Shown here in pieces: positions 54,502 through 63,320 of a stretch of DNA of 64,000 bases. Below the pieces are notes generated by a model. The model was not told the DNA's origin, searched no databases, and worked only from the letters and a program-made list of their open reading frames with translations. The position numbers were made by a program, and so were the translations under genes. Each line of letters starts with the position of its first letter. Positions within the stretch are counted from its first letter, which is position 1. Location of the stretch: positions 133,502,949-133,566,948 of the forward strand of contig JAHLJT010008756.1 of the NCBI GenBank assembly GCA_031308135.1, written 5' to 3'. This stretch comes from Acheta domesticus (lineage: Eukaryota; Arthropoda; Insecta; Orthoptera; Gryllidae).

Positions 54502-56493
54502 CTCACGTCTCGCACCTACGGCCCCACCTCCCCTCGCCTTGGGCCTTACCCTCCCGCCCCAGCCACTCACGTCTCGCACCTACGGCCCCACCTCCCCTCG
54601 CCATGAGCCTTCCCCTCCCGCCCCAGCCACTCACGTCTCGCACCTACGGCCCCACCTCCCCTCGCCATGAGCCTTACCCTCCCGCCCCAGCCACTCACGT
54701 CTCGCACCTACGGCCCCACCTCCCCTCGCCATGAGCCTTACCCTCCCGCCCCAGCCACTCACGTCTCGCACCTACGGCCCCACCTCCCCTCGCCATGGGC
54801 CTTACCCTCCCGCCCCAGCCACTCACGTCTCGCACCTACGGCCCCACCTCCCCTCGCCATGGGCCATACCCTCCCGCCCCAGCCACTCACGTCTCGCACC
54901 TACGGCCCCACCTCCCCTCGCCATGAGCCTTACCCCTCCCGCCCCAGCCACTCACGTCTCGCACCTACGGCCCCACCTCCCCTCGCCATGAGCCTTACCC
55001 TCCCGCCCCAGCCACTCACGTCTCGCACCTACGGCCCCACCTCCCCTCGCCATGAGCCTTACCCTCCCGCCCCAGCCACTCACGTCTCGCACCTACGGCC
55101 CCACCTCCCCTCGCCATGGGCCATACCCTCCCGCCCCAACCACTCACGTCTCGCACCTACGGCCCCACCTCCCCTCGCCTTGGGCCTTACCCTCCCGCCC
55201 CAGCCACTCACGTCTCGCACCTACGGCCCCACCTCCCCTCGCCATGGGCCATACCCTCCCGCCCCAGCCACTCACGTCTCGCACCTACGGCCCACCTCCC
55301 CTCGCCATGGGCCATACCCTCCCGCCCCAGCCACTCACGTCTCGCACCTACGGCCCCACCTCCCCTCGCCATGGGCCTTACCCTCCCGCCCCAGCCACTC
55401 ACGTCTCGCACCTACGGCCCCACCTCCCCTCGCCATGAGCCTTACCCTCCCGCCCCAGCCACTCACGTCTCGCACCTACGGCCCCACCTCCCCTCGCCAT
55501 GGGCCTTACCCTCCCGCCCCAGCCACTCACGTCTCGCACCTACGGCCCCACCTCCCCTCGCCATGGGCCTTACCCTCCCGCCCCAGCCACTCACGTCTCG
55601 CACCTACGGCCTCACCTCCCCTCGCCATGGGCCATACCCTCCCGCCCCAGCCACTCACGTCTCGCACCTACGGCCCCACCTCCCCTCGCCATGAGCCTTA
55701 CCCTCCCGCCCCAGCCACTCACGTCTCGCACCTACGGCCCCACCTCCCCTCGCCATGAGCCTTACCCTCCCGCCCCAGCCACTTCACGTCTCGCACCTAC
55801 GGCCCCACCTCCCCTCGCCATGGGCCTTACCCTCCCGCCCCAGCCACTCACGTCTCGCACCTACGGCCCCACCTCCCCTCGCCATGAGCCTTACCCTCCC
55901 GCCCCAGCCACTCACGTCTCGCACCTACGGCCCCACCTCCCCTCGCCATGGGCCTTACCCTCCCGCCCCCAGCCACTCACGTCTCGCACCTACGGCCTCA
56001 CCTCCCCTCGCCATGGGCCATACCCTCCCGCCCCAGCCACTCACGTCTCGCACCTACGGCCCCACCTCCCCTCGCCATGGGCCTTACCCTCCCGCCCCAG
56101 CCACTCACGTCTCGCACCTACGGCCCCACCTCCCCTCGCCATGGGCCATACCCTCCCGCCCCAGCCACTCACGTCTCGCACCTACGGCCCCACCTCCCCT
56201 CGGCATGGGCCATACCCTCCCGCCCCAGCCACTCACGTCTCGCACCTACGGCCCCACCTCCCCTCGCCATGGGCCATACCCTCCCGCCCCAGCCACTCAC
56301 GTCTCGCACCTACGGCCCCACCTCCCCTCGCCATGGGCCATACCCTCCCGCCCCAGCCACTCACGTCTCGCACCTACGGCCCCACCTCCCCTCGCCATGG
56401 GCCTTACCCTCCCGCCCCAGCCACTCACGTCTCGCACCTACGGCCCCACCTCCCCTCGCCATGAGCCTTACCCTCCCGCCCCAGCCACTCACG
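54502..56493 (+). repeat. 64-bp satellite, about 31 units
   Basis: A C-rich unit beginning CTCACGTCTCGCACCTACGG and including CCACCTCCCCTCGCCATG repeats every 64 bp, with single-base indels at a few units (for example near 54934, 55290, 55784 and 55968). Most variation is at two or three sites: ATGAGCCTT, ATGGGCCTT, ATGGGCCAT and CTTGGGCCTT. Since 64 is one more than a multiple of three, the frame rotates and stays open (363-, 321- and 265-codon frames); these are artefacts. Confidence 0.97.
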
Positions 56494-56504
56494 ATGCTTA
56501 TCTC

Positions 56505-57039
56505 CAAGATTTAAGGAGGTGCATAAAAATACATTTCATAATCTTGAAGTAATTCAAAATAAATATTTATTCGTATGCAGTGCACTAAAAGCTCCATTAT
56601 ACATACGGAACACCCAAATTAAAAATGAACTATCTAGTGAACTCGTAAAGAATTGGATCTCGAAATTATCCTTAAGTTTCTATTCATCCTTACCCTCCTC
56701 CCCTCTACTACAAAATTTCATCTTGGCAAAACTTCAAATCGTTTTCCCAGAATTAACACTCGGCATAGCAATGATCTCCTTTATCCTTCATAATTTGCAA
56801 TTACATCAGACTATTACCACAAACTGTTTCTTCTCACAATAATTCAGAATATAAATTGTTTTGCTGTATATATTCATTGTTGTACATATTCAGTGTTAAA
56901 TTAACAAGAGTTTCTGAAGAGGTCCCACCTTGGAAAACCTTCGAAAAGTTATGAAAATGTTCTAAATGTAAAAATTGTTAAAAACCTTTGTAAGGCTACG
57001 ATTGCCAATCAAGGTTAATTATAATAAATAAAAAAAATT
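56505..57039 (+). mobile_element. 5'-truncated non-LTR retrotransposon (Jockey-like), with target-site duplication
   Basis: ATGCTTATCTC stands at 56494-56504 and again at 57040-57050, an 11-bp target-site duplication. Between them lie the end of an ORF2-like frame, a 3' UTR and an A-rich tail (ATAATAAATAAAAAAAATT). Length (535 bp), truncation at the 5' end, tail and duplication together are the standard signature of LINE insertion. The site is at the right border of the 64-bp satellite. Confidence 0.8.
56519..56842 (+). pseudogene. LINE ORF2 C-terminal fragment
   Basis: The frame contains LEVIQNKYLFVCSALKAP, YIRNTQIKNEL and WISKLSLSFYSSLPSSP. The order (Gln-Asn-Lys, a Pro-x-Tyr-x-Arg-Asn turn, then a Leu-rich helix before Phe-x-x-x-Leu) is typical of the region after the reverse transcriptase in Jockey/CR1-type LINEs. 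It lacks the RT and endonuclease domains, so it is inactive. The start at 56519 is only the truncated edge. Confidence 0.55.
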
Positions 57040-57221
57040 ATGCTTATCTCGGCGGCTATGAGGTCACTAAACGTCAGGTAGAACTTGGAGGTAAATTATT
57101 AAAAATGGAATGCGTCCTTATCTGTAATCTTTTCAATTTAAAAATTACTGAAGCTTCTTTTGGTGAAATAGTGAACAACATTAATACACCTGAACTTAGA
57201 ACAGTTGTATTATTAATTTAA
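57040..57221 (+). CDS. Unrecognised 60-codon open frame, 5' end displaced by the LINE
   Basis: From the right copy of the target duplication the frame reads YAYLGGYEVTKRQVELGG and onward to a TAA at 57219-57221. If the LINE is removed, the same frame runs upstream into the last 64-bp satellite unit without a stop, starting Asp-Ala-Tyr-Leu-Gly-Gly. Composition is balanced and protein-like. Family unknown; it could be a decayed exon or chance. Confidence 0.15.
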
Positions 57222-57690
57222 AAAAAACACGTTCATGGATGGGTAGAAAACTGTATGGCATGGTTTATAGATGTGTAAAAAACTGTATTATTTCTTGTTG
57301 TACGTATCTCTATGTTTTTAAATACATTTCAAATTCCAATTTTTGTGTGGATTTTCATTCTTTATTCGTTAAAAGAGAAACTAAATAAAAGAAGAACAAG
57401 GAAGAGGAAATAAAGATTACAAAAAAAGAGAAATGAAACCAAGAAATCCAAAACGAAAAGAAAGAAATGAAATGAGGTAAGAAAGATCTGAAAATTGAGG
57501 CAAGATGTCCATTTGTGAAAGGAGCCAGGGCGGCCCATGATCAGTGGGTTTGCCGCCCCTCGACAGATGTAATGGGGGACAGGGCAAATCCAATACCTGG
57601 TTAATTACAAGGGGGCGGCACGGGGTTTTAGATCTCGTACGGGGGGAGGAAGGGGCGTGTCTAGTACGCGCAGGAGACGTCGACTGCATT
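57222..57690. promoter_or_regulatory. AT-rich DNA, then candidate regulatory island (57490-57690)
   Basis: 57222-57485 is AT-rich and featureless. From about 57490 a unique mixed-GC block contains TCCATTTGTGAAAGGAGCC, CAGATGTAATGG, a GGTTAATTACAAG homeodomain core and GTACGGGGGGAGG. It closely resembles the composition of the islands at 5096, 8286 and 14461 and, like 8286, runs directly into SINE-A. Confidence 0.3.
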
Positions 57691-58078
57691 GGAGGAGGAG
57701 AATTCCAGCGGCCGGCTGCTCTGATCGGTAGTTTTCCGTGGTTTCCTCCGATCAACACCACGCGAATGCAGGAATAGCCTCTCACTATCCTCTTTTCCCC
57801 TTACTCTCACACTTACACTAACATGCACTACACTACCACACATGCCAGGAGGACCGCTCGGGAGCTTCGATCTTGTCCCGGCTGGGGCGGTGCGCGTCTG
57901 GTGGGAGATACCTGGTTGGGGAAAACCCCACTAGCCTCGACGGCAGGTTGGCGCCAGATCTCGCCCTCCAGCGGCGGAAGACCACTGCCACATGAAAAAC
58001 AATGCACTATACTTACGGGATTAGTGGCCCTAGTAGTTGACTCGCTAATGGAATCACGAATAATCAACCAATCAATCT
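57691..58078 (+). repeat. SINE-A copy 11, head missing, internally deleted
   Basis: It starts at GGAGGAGGAGAATTCCAGCG, has GATCGGTAGTTTTCCGTGG, loses the CGCGCGCGAT segment (jumping from GCAGGAATAGC to CTCACTATCCTC), then keeps TGCACTACACTACCACACATG, GGTGGGAGATACCTGG and a tail with AATCAACCAATCAATC. Confidence 0.85.
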
Positions 58079-58086
58079 ATCGAATA

Positions 58087-58160
58087 ATCTTGTCTGTCCG
58101 GGTGACGGCGCGTCGAAGACTGTGTTGCCGACGTTGCGGCGTCACCCGGAGAGGCAAGAT
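58087..58160. other. Hairpin with 21-bp arms
   Basis: ATCTTGTCTGTCCGGGTGACG at 58087 pairs with CGTCACCCGGAGAGGCAAGAT ending 58160 (two mismatches), and the loop adds GCGCGTCG / CGACGTTGC pairing. It is followed by CAATCAATCAATCAATC, so it may be a second, different SINE-like unit sharing the TCAA tail. No coding content. Confidence 0.7.
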
Positions 58161-58215
58161 CATTCACATGCCTCTGGCCGCGAAAGCCAACGACTTCAAT
58201 CAATCAATCAATCAA

Positions 58216-58811
58216 GATTCCATTGGAAGACGCAGATGCTGCGCCGCCCTCGCCCCTACCGTGCTTCTCTCTTGCGAGGGAAATACAGATTATAACCGAA
58301 GCACCGTTTCTTATTTTCCTTCGAATTTTTGCCACGGCTGTAGACGTTTTTGTCACAATAACCGGAAAAAGGGGTGTTTGGAAAAGAGATAAATTAAATG
58401 TAAATAAAATAGATTTCCGCGGTTGACTTTTTGTAATGTAGATAAATTTCCAACGCACTGTTAAGTAAATAAGCCCTGCTATCAAAACTTTTAATGTTTA
58501 GATTTCTTTGTATTTCACTGTTTTGTCATATTCCTACATGTGATAGTCCAAAAATGTTGCTTACAATGGGTATTTTATTTAGTTTATATTGTACTAACAT
58601 AGTGAGAAATCAAATTGCTCTTGTAACAACGGAAATATTAGTATTTCTTAATTTTTATTTTTTAAATTCAATTACTTGCATTTACAAATAGGTTTTATAT
58701 AAATAATTAATTAAACGGCACCATTTCAATAACTCATATGATTTATCGGCATTAAATGCTAGGGTAAACCTAAAGTTAAAAACTGAATTATCGAAGACCT
58801 GATTTTTGGTA
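58216..58811. other. Unassigned DNA
   Basis: Opposed short ORFs at 58204-58485 and 58223-58426 are mutual shadows. No gene recognised. Ends at TTAA (58812-58815). Confidence 0.5.
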
Positions 58812-58815
58812 TTAA

Positions 58816-59435
58816 CCTTTGACTGGTGACGTGGCGGTCTCTGAGACCACCGAGGAAAAATAAACACGTAGCCCTCCTTTTTGGTACGTCGCAATAAGTT
58901 TTTCTTTACAGTACCTTCTTATCACTTTCTAAACAATACACTCACACGCGGGGCAGCGGATACAGTGACGGCCGTTCGCCTTTGAGGGCCTGTTGAAGTT
59001 TTGGAACGGTCTCACGCACCGCGCATCACCAGTAGTGGGGCTTTGTTTCCCATTGTGAATGTGTATTGCAAATTGTATATTAATGGATAATTTTATGCAA
59101 GAATGCATTATCGTATTTAAATGAAGGTTTTTTTTAATGTAGTGAATAATATTTCAAACAATTCTACAAGTTATTAAAATTATTGAAAGTGAAGAAACAG
59201 TATGGAACAAATTATAGCCAGAAATTTACTCGGCAAGTAATAAATAATTATATTTTTTCATTTTACATATTAATAACAAATCCTTCTATTTTCTTGTTTA
59301 TCATTGCATTGTTAACGTGAAAAAAAATTGTCAATTTAACAAGAAATGGAACACCGAAAATAATCTGCCTTAAAACTTTTGGGGTCTCACAGACCGCACG
59401 TTACCCGTAACAGAAGTTTGAAGGCACGTCACTAG
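58816..59435. mobile_element. Non-autonomous piggyBac-like element 2
   Basis: TTAA flanks at 58812-58815 and 59436-59439. The left end reads CCTTTGACTGGTGACGTGG and the right end, inverted, CTAGTGACGTGCC. Subterminal GCGGTCTCTGAGACC on the left and GGTCTCACAGACCGC on the right are inverted partners. TTTGACTGG plus a GGTCTCNNAGACC motif is common in piggyBac-family termini. 620 bp, no ORF, AT-rich centre. Confidence 0.75.
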
Positions 59436-59439
59436 TTAA

Positions 59440-60735
59440 CGCCATCACTATCTACCATGGAACGGCCAGAAATCAGGGCCGCGGGCTCAGTAGGATGCGG
59501 GAAGGCTTGCTTCCTCAAGTAAAGACAAGCTCTGCATTCTATGCAGATAAGTAAGAATACACAAATATCTCACAACAGACCAGGGCCTTACTTATTTTCA
59601 CCACAAAACTGTTAACTATATAAGAAAATTTGTAAAAAAAAAATGCTTGGTTATTTATCCTTTCTATTCAAAATAATAACATGCTCTAGGAAAATCTCTC
59701 CGCACCAAGACGAATCAGGGAAAAAATAGCATTGATGGTCCTAGCAGCCGGATGACTGGGAAACGAGAGAAGGGACCATATATTATGATGAATCAGTAAA
59801 CAATTTACGTTTTCATTTGTTATACGCTGCAATTCGTGCTACCAACATAATTTCTGTTCCTAGCACTCTGCTAGCCACTGGTTTCTCTGCGGAAAGCCTT
59901 TTTTTGACGTAGTGTATTATATGAACGCAAATCTGTGATCGTGTATTACAAGACAATTGTTTTATTCAACTCATTCATTTAATTACTACATAATATCTCA
60001 ATACATAGTAAATTGACCTCGCTACGATTGCATTCTATTGTCTGTTATATAAAAAAATGTCTTTATAGGTATTCCTTGCACGAATTGCAACCCTCTAACC
60101 CACTCTAACAACCCTCTTTAAATGATCCATTCATATTTCACTAAAAGTGTACAATGCCCCATTCTAGTAGTACCAGTTTTTGATTCAAGCAGAATCTTAA
60201 ACGCATTTTTGGTATGTAACACCCTCCCTTCTATCACATGACTAAGCGCGACTGCTATTACCACTCAATAAGGCAATATTCTAAATGTTTGTTTGCCCAC
60301 AAATGTCGAATTGAAAATAAAAGGTATGAAGCATTTTCCTTTATTCCAACTCTGTTACACATGATGAGATAAAGTGTTGTGTTTGTTTTGAGTGTTTTTG
60401 TTTGAAAAATGAAGTAACATTGGTTAGTCTCATGAGTCTGTTTCGAAATTTATATTAAATGATAAATGCTAAAAAAAATCAGAAATCAAATAATTTAGGT
60501 AAACAAAATATATTAAAACTTTCGTCGAAGTCAATTTATCTAAATATTACCACATTTTTTAACAAAAAAATCATATTTTCATTAGTATTTTACATTTTTC
60601 GACAAAATCGTTTAAAAGCGTATGTACGTTTTACGTATTTGACTTACAAAGTGTAAACTTCTGCCTGACCTTCACGTGATATTCTCCCCAATCACGAAGG
60701 CAGAATGTTTGCCTCTAACATTGAATTGAATTAAA
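59440..60735. other. AT-rich intergenic DNA
   Basis: No gene recognised. A 65-codon plus ORF at 60459-60656 is Lys/Asn/Ile-rich, as expected of AT-rich DNA. Confidence 0.5.
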
Positions 60736-60800
60736 TTGAATTGCCTTATTTTACGTGGCGAGAATCAGGTCATGAGGCCTGCTCTTCCGTCTGACCCCTA
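60736..60800 (-). repeat. SINE-C 3' end fragment
   Basis: On the minus strand it reads GGGGTCAGACGGAAGAGCAGG, then CCTCATGACCTGATTCTCGCCACGTAAAATAAGGC, matching the last 65 bp of SINE-C at 15215-15277. The tail differs: AATTC/AATTG repeats (60718-60740) instead of ACTA. Confidence 0.75.
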
Positions 60801-61420
60801 ACATCAACCTGGGACTCCAGTAAAGTAGAAACAATTATTCCTTTGACGCCATAGGCGGTACTGTTGAGAAAGAATCGCCACCGTAAGACATGCTAAACGA
60901 TTATCTGATGCACAAAACATCTCTATTGAAATTACATGCACGCAAAGTGTAAGCAATAGTATGTGCACGCAAAGTGTGTTCTTTGCGATGATAGGGAAGT
61001 TTAGATCCAAATCTTTTTAACATGCTGTGCTACAGAAATATGGAAAAGAAAATGAATAGGAATAGAGAACTATTATTTCCAACATTAAAAATTTACGCAC
61101 ACCCAGAACATCTTAGGTGAAAATATATCACATTTCGTGAAAGAATTCGAAACGTTTCTTAAAAAGTTTGGGACTTTTGGGGAAACTGTAATTAGGGAGT
61201 AGGAAAACAGCACAGGTTAGTAGTATGAGCGGAGCCTAGACTGGAGAGGAAATAAAAAAGTTAATAAGTAAACAAGAATAATTAAGTTAGTAATTTTATA
61301 AGTGAATAAGTCATTAAGTAATAAGAGAATATATATGTAAATCAATAAATCGGTCACCTTTCCTCCACACAATGTTGGAAAACCAAGCTGGAAAGTGTGA
61401 CCTTAATAAGAGGCCGTTCT
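60801..61420. other. Unassigned AT-rich DNA
   Basis: GCACGCAAAGTGT is directly repeated at 60939 and 60965. No gene recognised. Confidence 0.5.
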
Positions 61421-61426
61421 TACAAG

Positions 61427-61682
61427 TATACTGCGATTTCTCTATCTTTGCCCCTCGAGGCCACTCAAATCCCATCTTCGCGATGGAATATGTCATGGCA
61501 TTTCGCATCTTTCTCGGTCTTGCCGGTAGAAGTCGCATGATCACAAGCACTGCTCGATACGGTCGCGATCTTGCGAAATCTAGCGGAACGACTGAAAAAG
61601 ATGCGAAATACCGTGACATATTCCATCGCAAAGATGAGATTTGAGCGGCCTTGAGGGGCAAAGTTAGAATAATCGCAGTATA
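61427..61682. mobile_element. 256-bp near-complete palindrome bounded by TA
   Basis: The two halves are inverted copies over almost their whole length: TACTGCGATT and AATCGCAGTA at the outer ends, then TTGCCCCTC / GAGGGGCAA, GATGGAATATGTCA / TGACATATTCCATC, and ATTTCGCATCTTT / AAAGATGCGAAAT. Divergence between arms is moderate and there is only a minimal loop. TA dinucleotides border both ends. This is the structure of a Tc1/mariner-type or foldback MITE. The similar-looking ORFs on the two strands (61372-61644 and 61465-61725) exist because of the palindrome. Confidence 0.85.
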
Positions 61683-62440
61683 ACACCCGTGCACTGCTAT
61701 GCAATGTAGCGTGGCAGGGGATCACACCACCGCCTCACATCGCACGCGTATGGTCACAGCCATGGAATTTTTATAGTACAAATTCTTTCTTACTTCCATA
61801 TGAGTATTTTCTCGTGGATATCCAAAGGCTGCCATGCGTTCGTCGTATTCTAACGACCAGCAGCAACAAAGCTTAAGAGAGAGTCCTCAAGTCATCGTCT
61901 TTTCTTTGACCACCTCTCATTATTCCCCTGTGTTGTAGCTTCCAAGAACAAACAAACAATTTTTCGTATTCATTACTGTTCCTGTTAACTTTTGAACCTA
62001 GTTTTAAAAGAATACTTCTATTGTTTCCCTTAAGGATATTTAAAACTTTCGATGAAATTTACTATTTATTGAAGTGTAAAATAAAAATATATATAAAGAA
62101 AAAGTATATTAATATTACCCTATAGACTAACAGCTGCTCATTTTATCAACGTCTGAAATTCAGGTTATGTAAGGATCTTTTGAGCTCGTAATAATAAAAC
62201 AAAAAATAGTGGCGTTAAAATATGCTTACTTTGAGAATGGAAGAAGCTTCAAAAATATTCATTATCTTCTCAACAAAATTAGATTAAATTAGTTGATCAA
62301 GAACCTCACTGCTCTTCTATTATAGGACGTTACACTTGCACATTTTTCTGAAATTCAGCATTTAAGTTCAGAAAATTACAACCTTCAATTAACGAACAAT
62401 ACGCAGTGTACAGTTACGTGGTGTTAAAAAACGAACTGGG
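61683..62440. other. AT-rich intergenic DNA
   Basis: No gene or repeat recognised. Confidence 0.5.
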
Positions 62441-62532
62441 AAGTTGCGCAGACGCGGCAAAACCTTTCCTTGTAAGCGTTCCGCTCTGGGGCACAGGCCC
62501 CGAGCTGCGGTAAGTTTCGTAGGGATTTCGCT

Positions 62533-62630
62533 ATGTCAGCGAAGGAAGCAGGAGAGGCGGCCGCGGAGGCGGCGGAGACGATGGCGGAGCCGGTGGAGGT
62601 GAAGGCAGTGGAGGGTGGCGAGAGAGTGAG
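62533..62630 (+). CDS. Candidate first coding exon, Glu/Ala-rich N-terminus
   Basis: A CpG-rich island (62440-62660) holds ATG at 62533 and an open frame of 33 codons starting MSAKEAGEAAAEAAETM, ending GGERVR. At 62631 the sequence GAG followed by GTGAGG is a plausible splice donor, and the frame meets a TGA immediately beyond it. An upstream GCGGTAAGT near 62508 is a second donor-like site, possibly of a non-coding exon. No downstream exon is seen within 1.4 kb. The peptide is low-complexity, so it may be a chance frame in a CpG island. Confidence 0.25.
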
Positions 62631-62696
62631 GTGAGGTGGCGTAGGGAGTCACTGTTATAAAGTACCATTTTTCTTTTGATGAAAAAAATCATTAAA

Positions 62697-63320
62697 TAGT
62701 ACATTATGAAACGACGATGCAATGATGGTTATTAATGCACGAGTGTGATATTACGATACGAGCGAGGAACGAGAAAGTATCGTAAACTTCACACGAGTAT
62801 ATCAATACCCATTACAGCGAGTTGCATACGGTACTTTTTCTACAACTTTTATGAGTTGAGCTTTTACATTAATCCGTTCCGTGGTCGTTGACATAAAGGA
62901 TTAACTCAAGGCCACCTAGCGGACAACTCCCTAACCCTACCCTTGCGTGCTGCCGCAGGTGGCTCTGGCCACCAGTCCGTTTTGCGAGGGAGTATTGCGT
63001 TAGTCAAATCGGATCAAAGGCAAATTACGATCCAATTTATTTTAAATAATATTCCACGAAAAATTACTAATAATAAAAGAAATTAAAACTAACAAGCATA
63101 ATATAATATCAAATGTAATTTTAATGTATACAATGGAACGAAACAGTTACTAGAACGATTCTCAACGATTAAGTGTCAATCCTCCTTTTGCAAACTTCTA
63201 TGTGATTGGTCAAGAACCTGTATCATAATGAATAGTGTATCGAAGTGAGTATCTTTATGCAACTGATTGCAGCCATCAAATGATAGCATTACACAATTAG
63301 AGTAGAAAAAAAATATTTTG
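62697..63320 (+). repeat. Dispersed family B, copy 4, full length
   Basis: Co-linear with 41087-41680. Its hairpin is clearest here: GGTTATTAATGCACGAG...ATTACGATACG (62727-62760) against GTATCGTAAACTTCACACG...ATCAATACCC (62777-62810), with loop AGCGAGGAACGAGAAA. The conserved 3' part has ATTTTAAATAATATTCC, TGATTGGTCAAGAACC and GCAGCCATCAAATGATAGC. Confidence 0.85.

Noticed and set aside
52673..54670. ORFs of 555-623 codons across the GGCGAR satellite
   Set aside because: Produced by hexamer periodicity on both strands; composition is Lys-Ala-Arg, Leu-Arg-Pro or Ala-Phe-Leu only.
54477..56552. ORFs of 128-363 codons in the 64-bp array
   Set aside because: The unit has no stop in any plus frame, so rotation of the frame keeps it open; no independent coding evidence.
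61372..61725. Two similar ORFs on opposite strands read as a duplicated gene pair
   Set aside because: They are the same sequence read in both arms of one palindrome.
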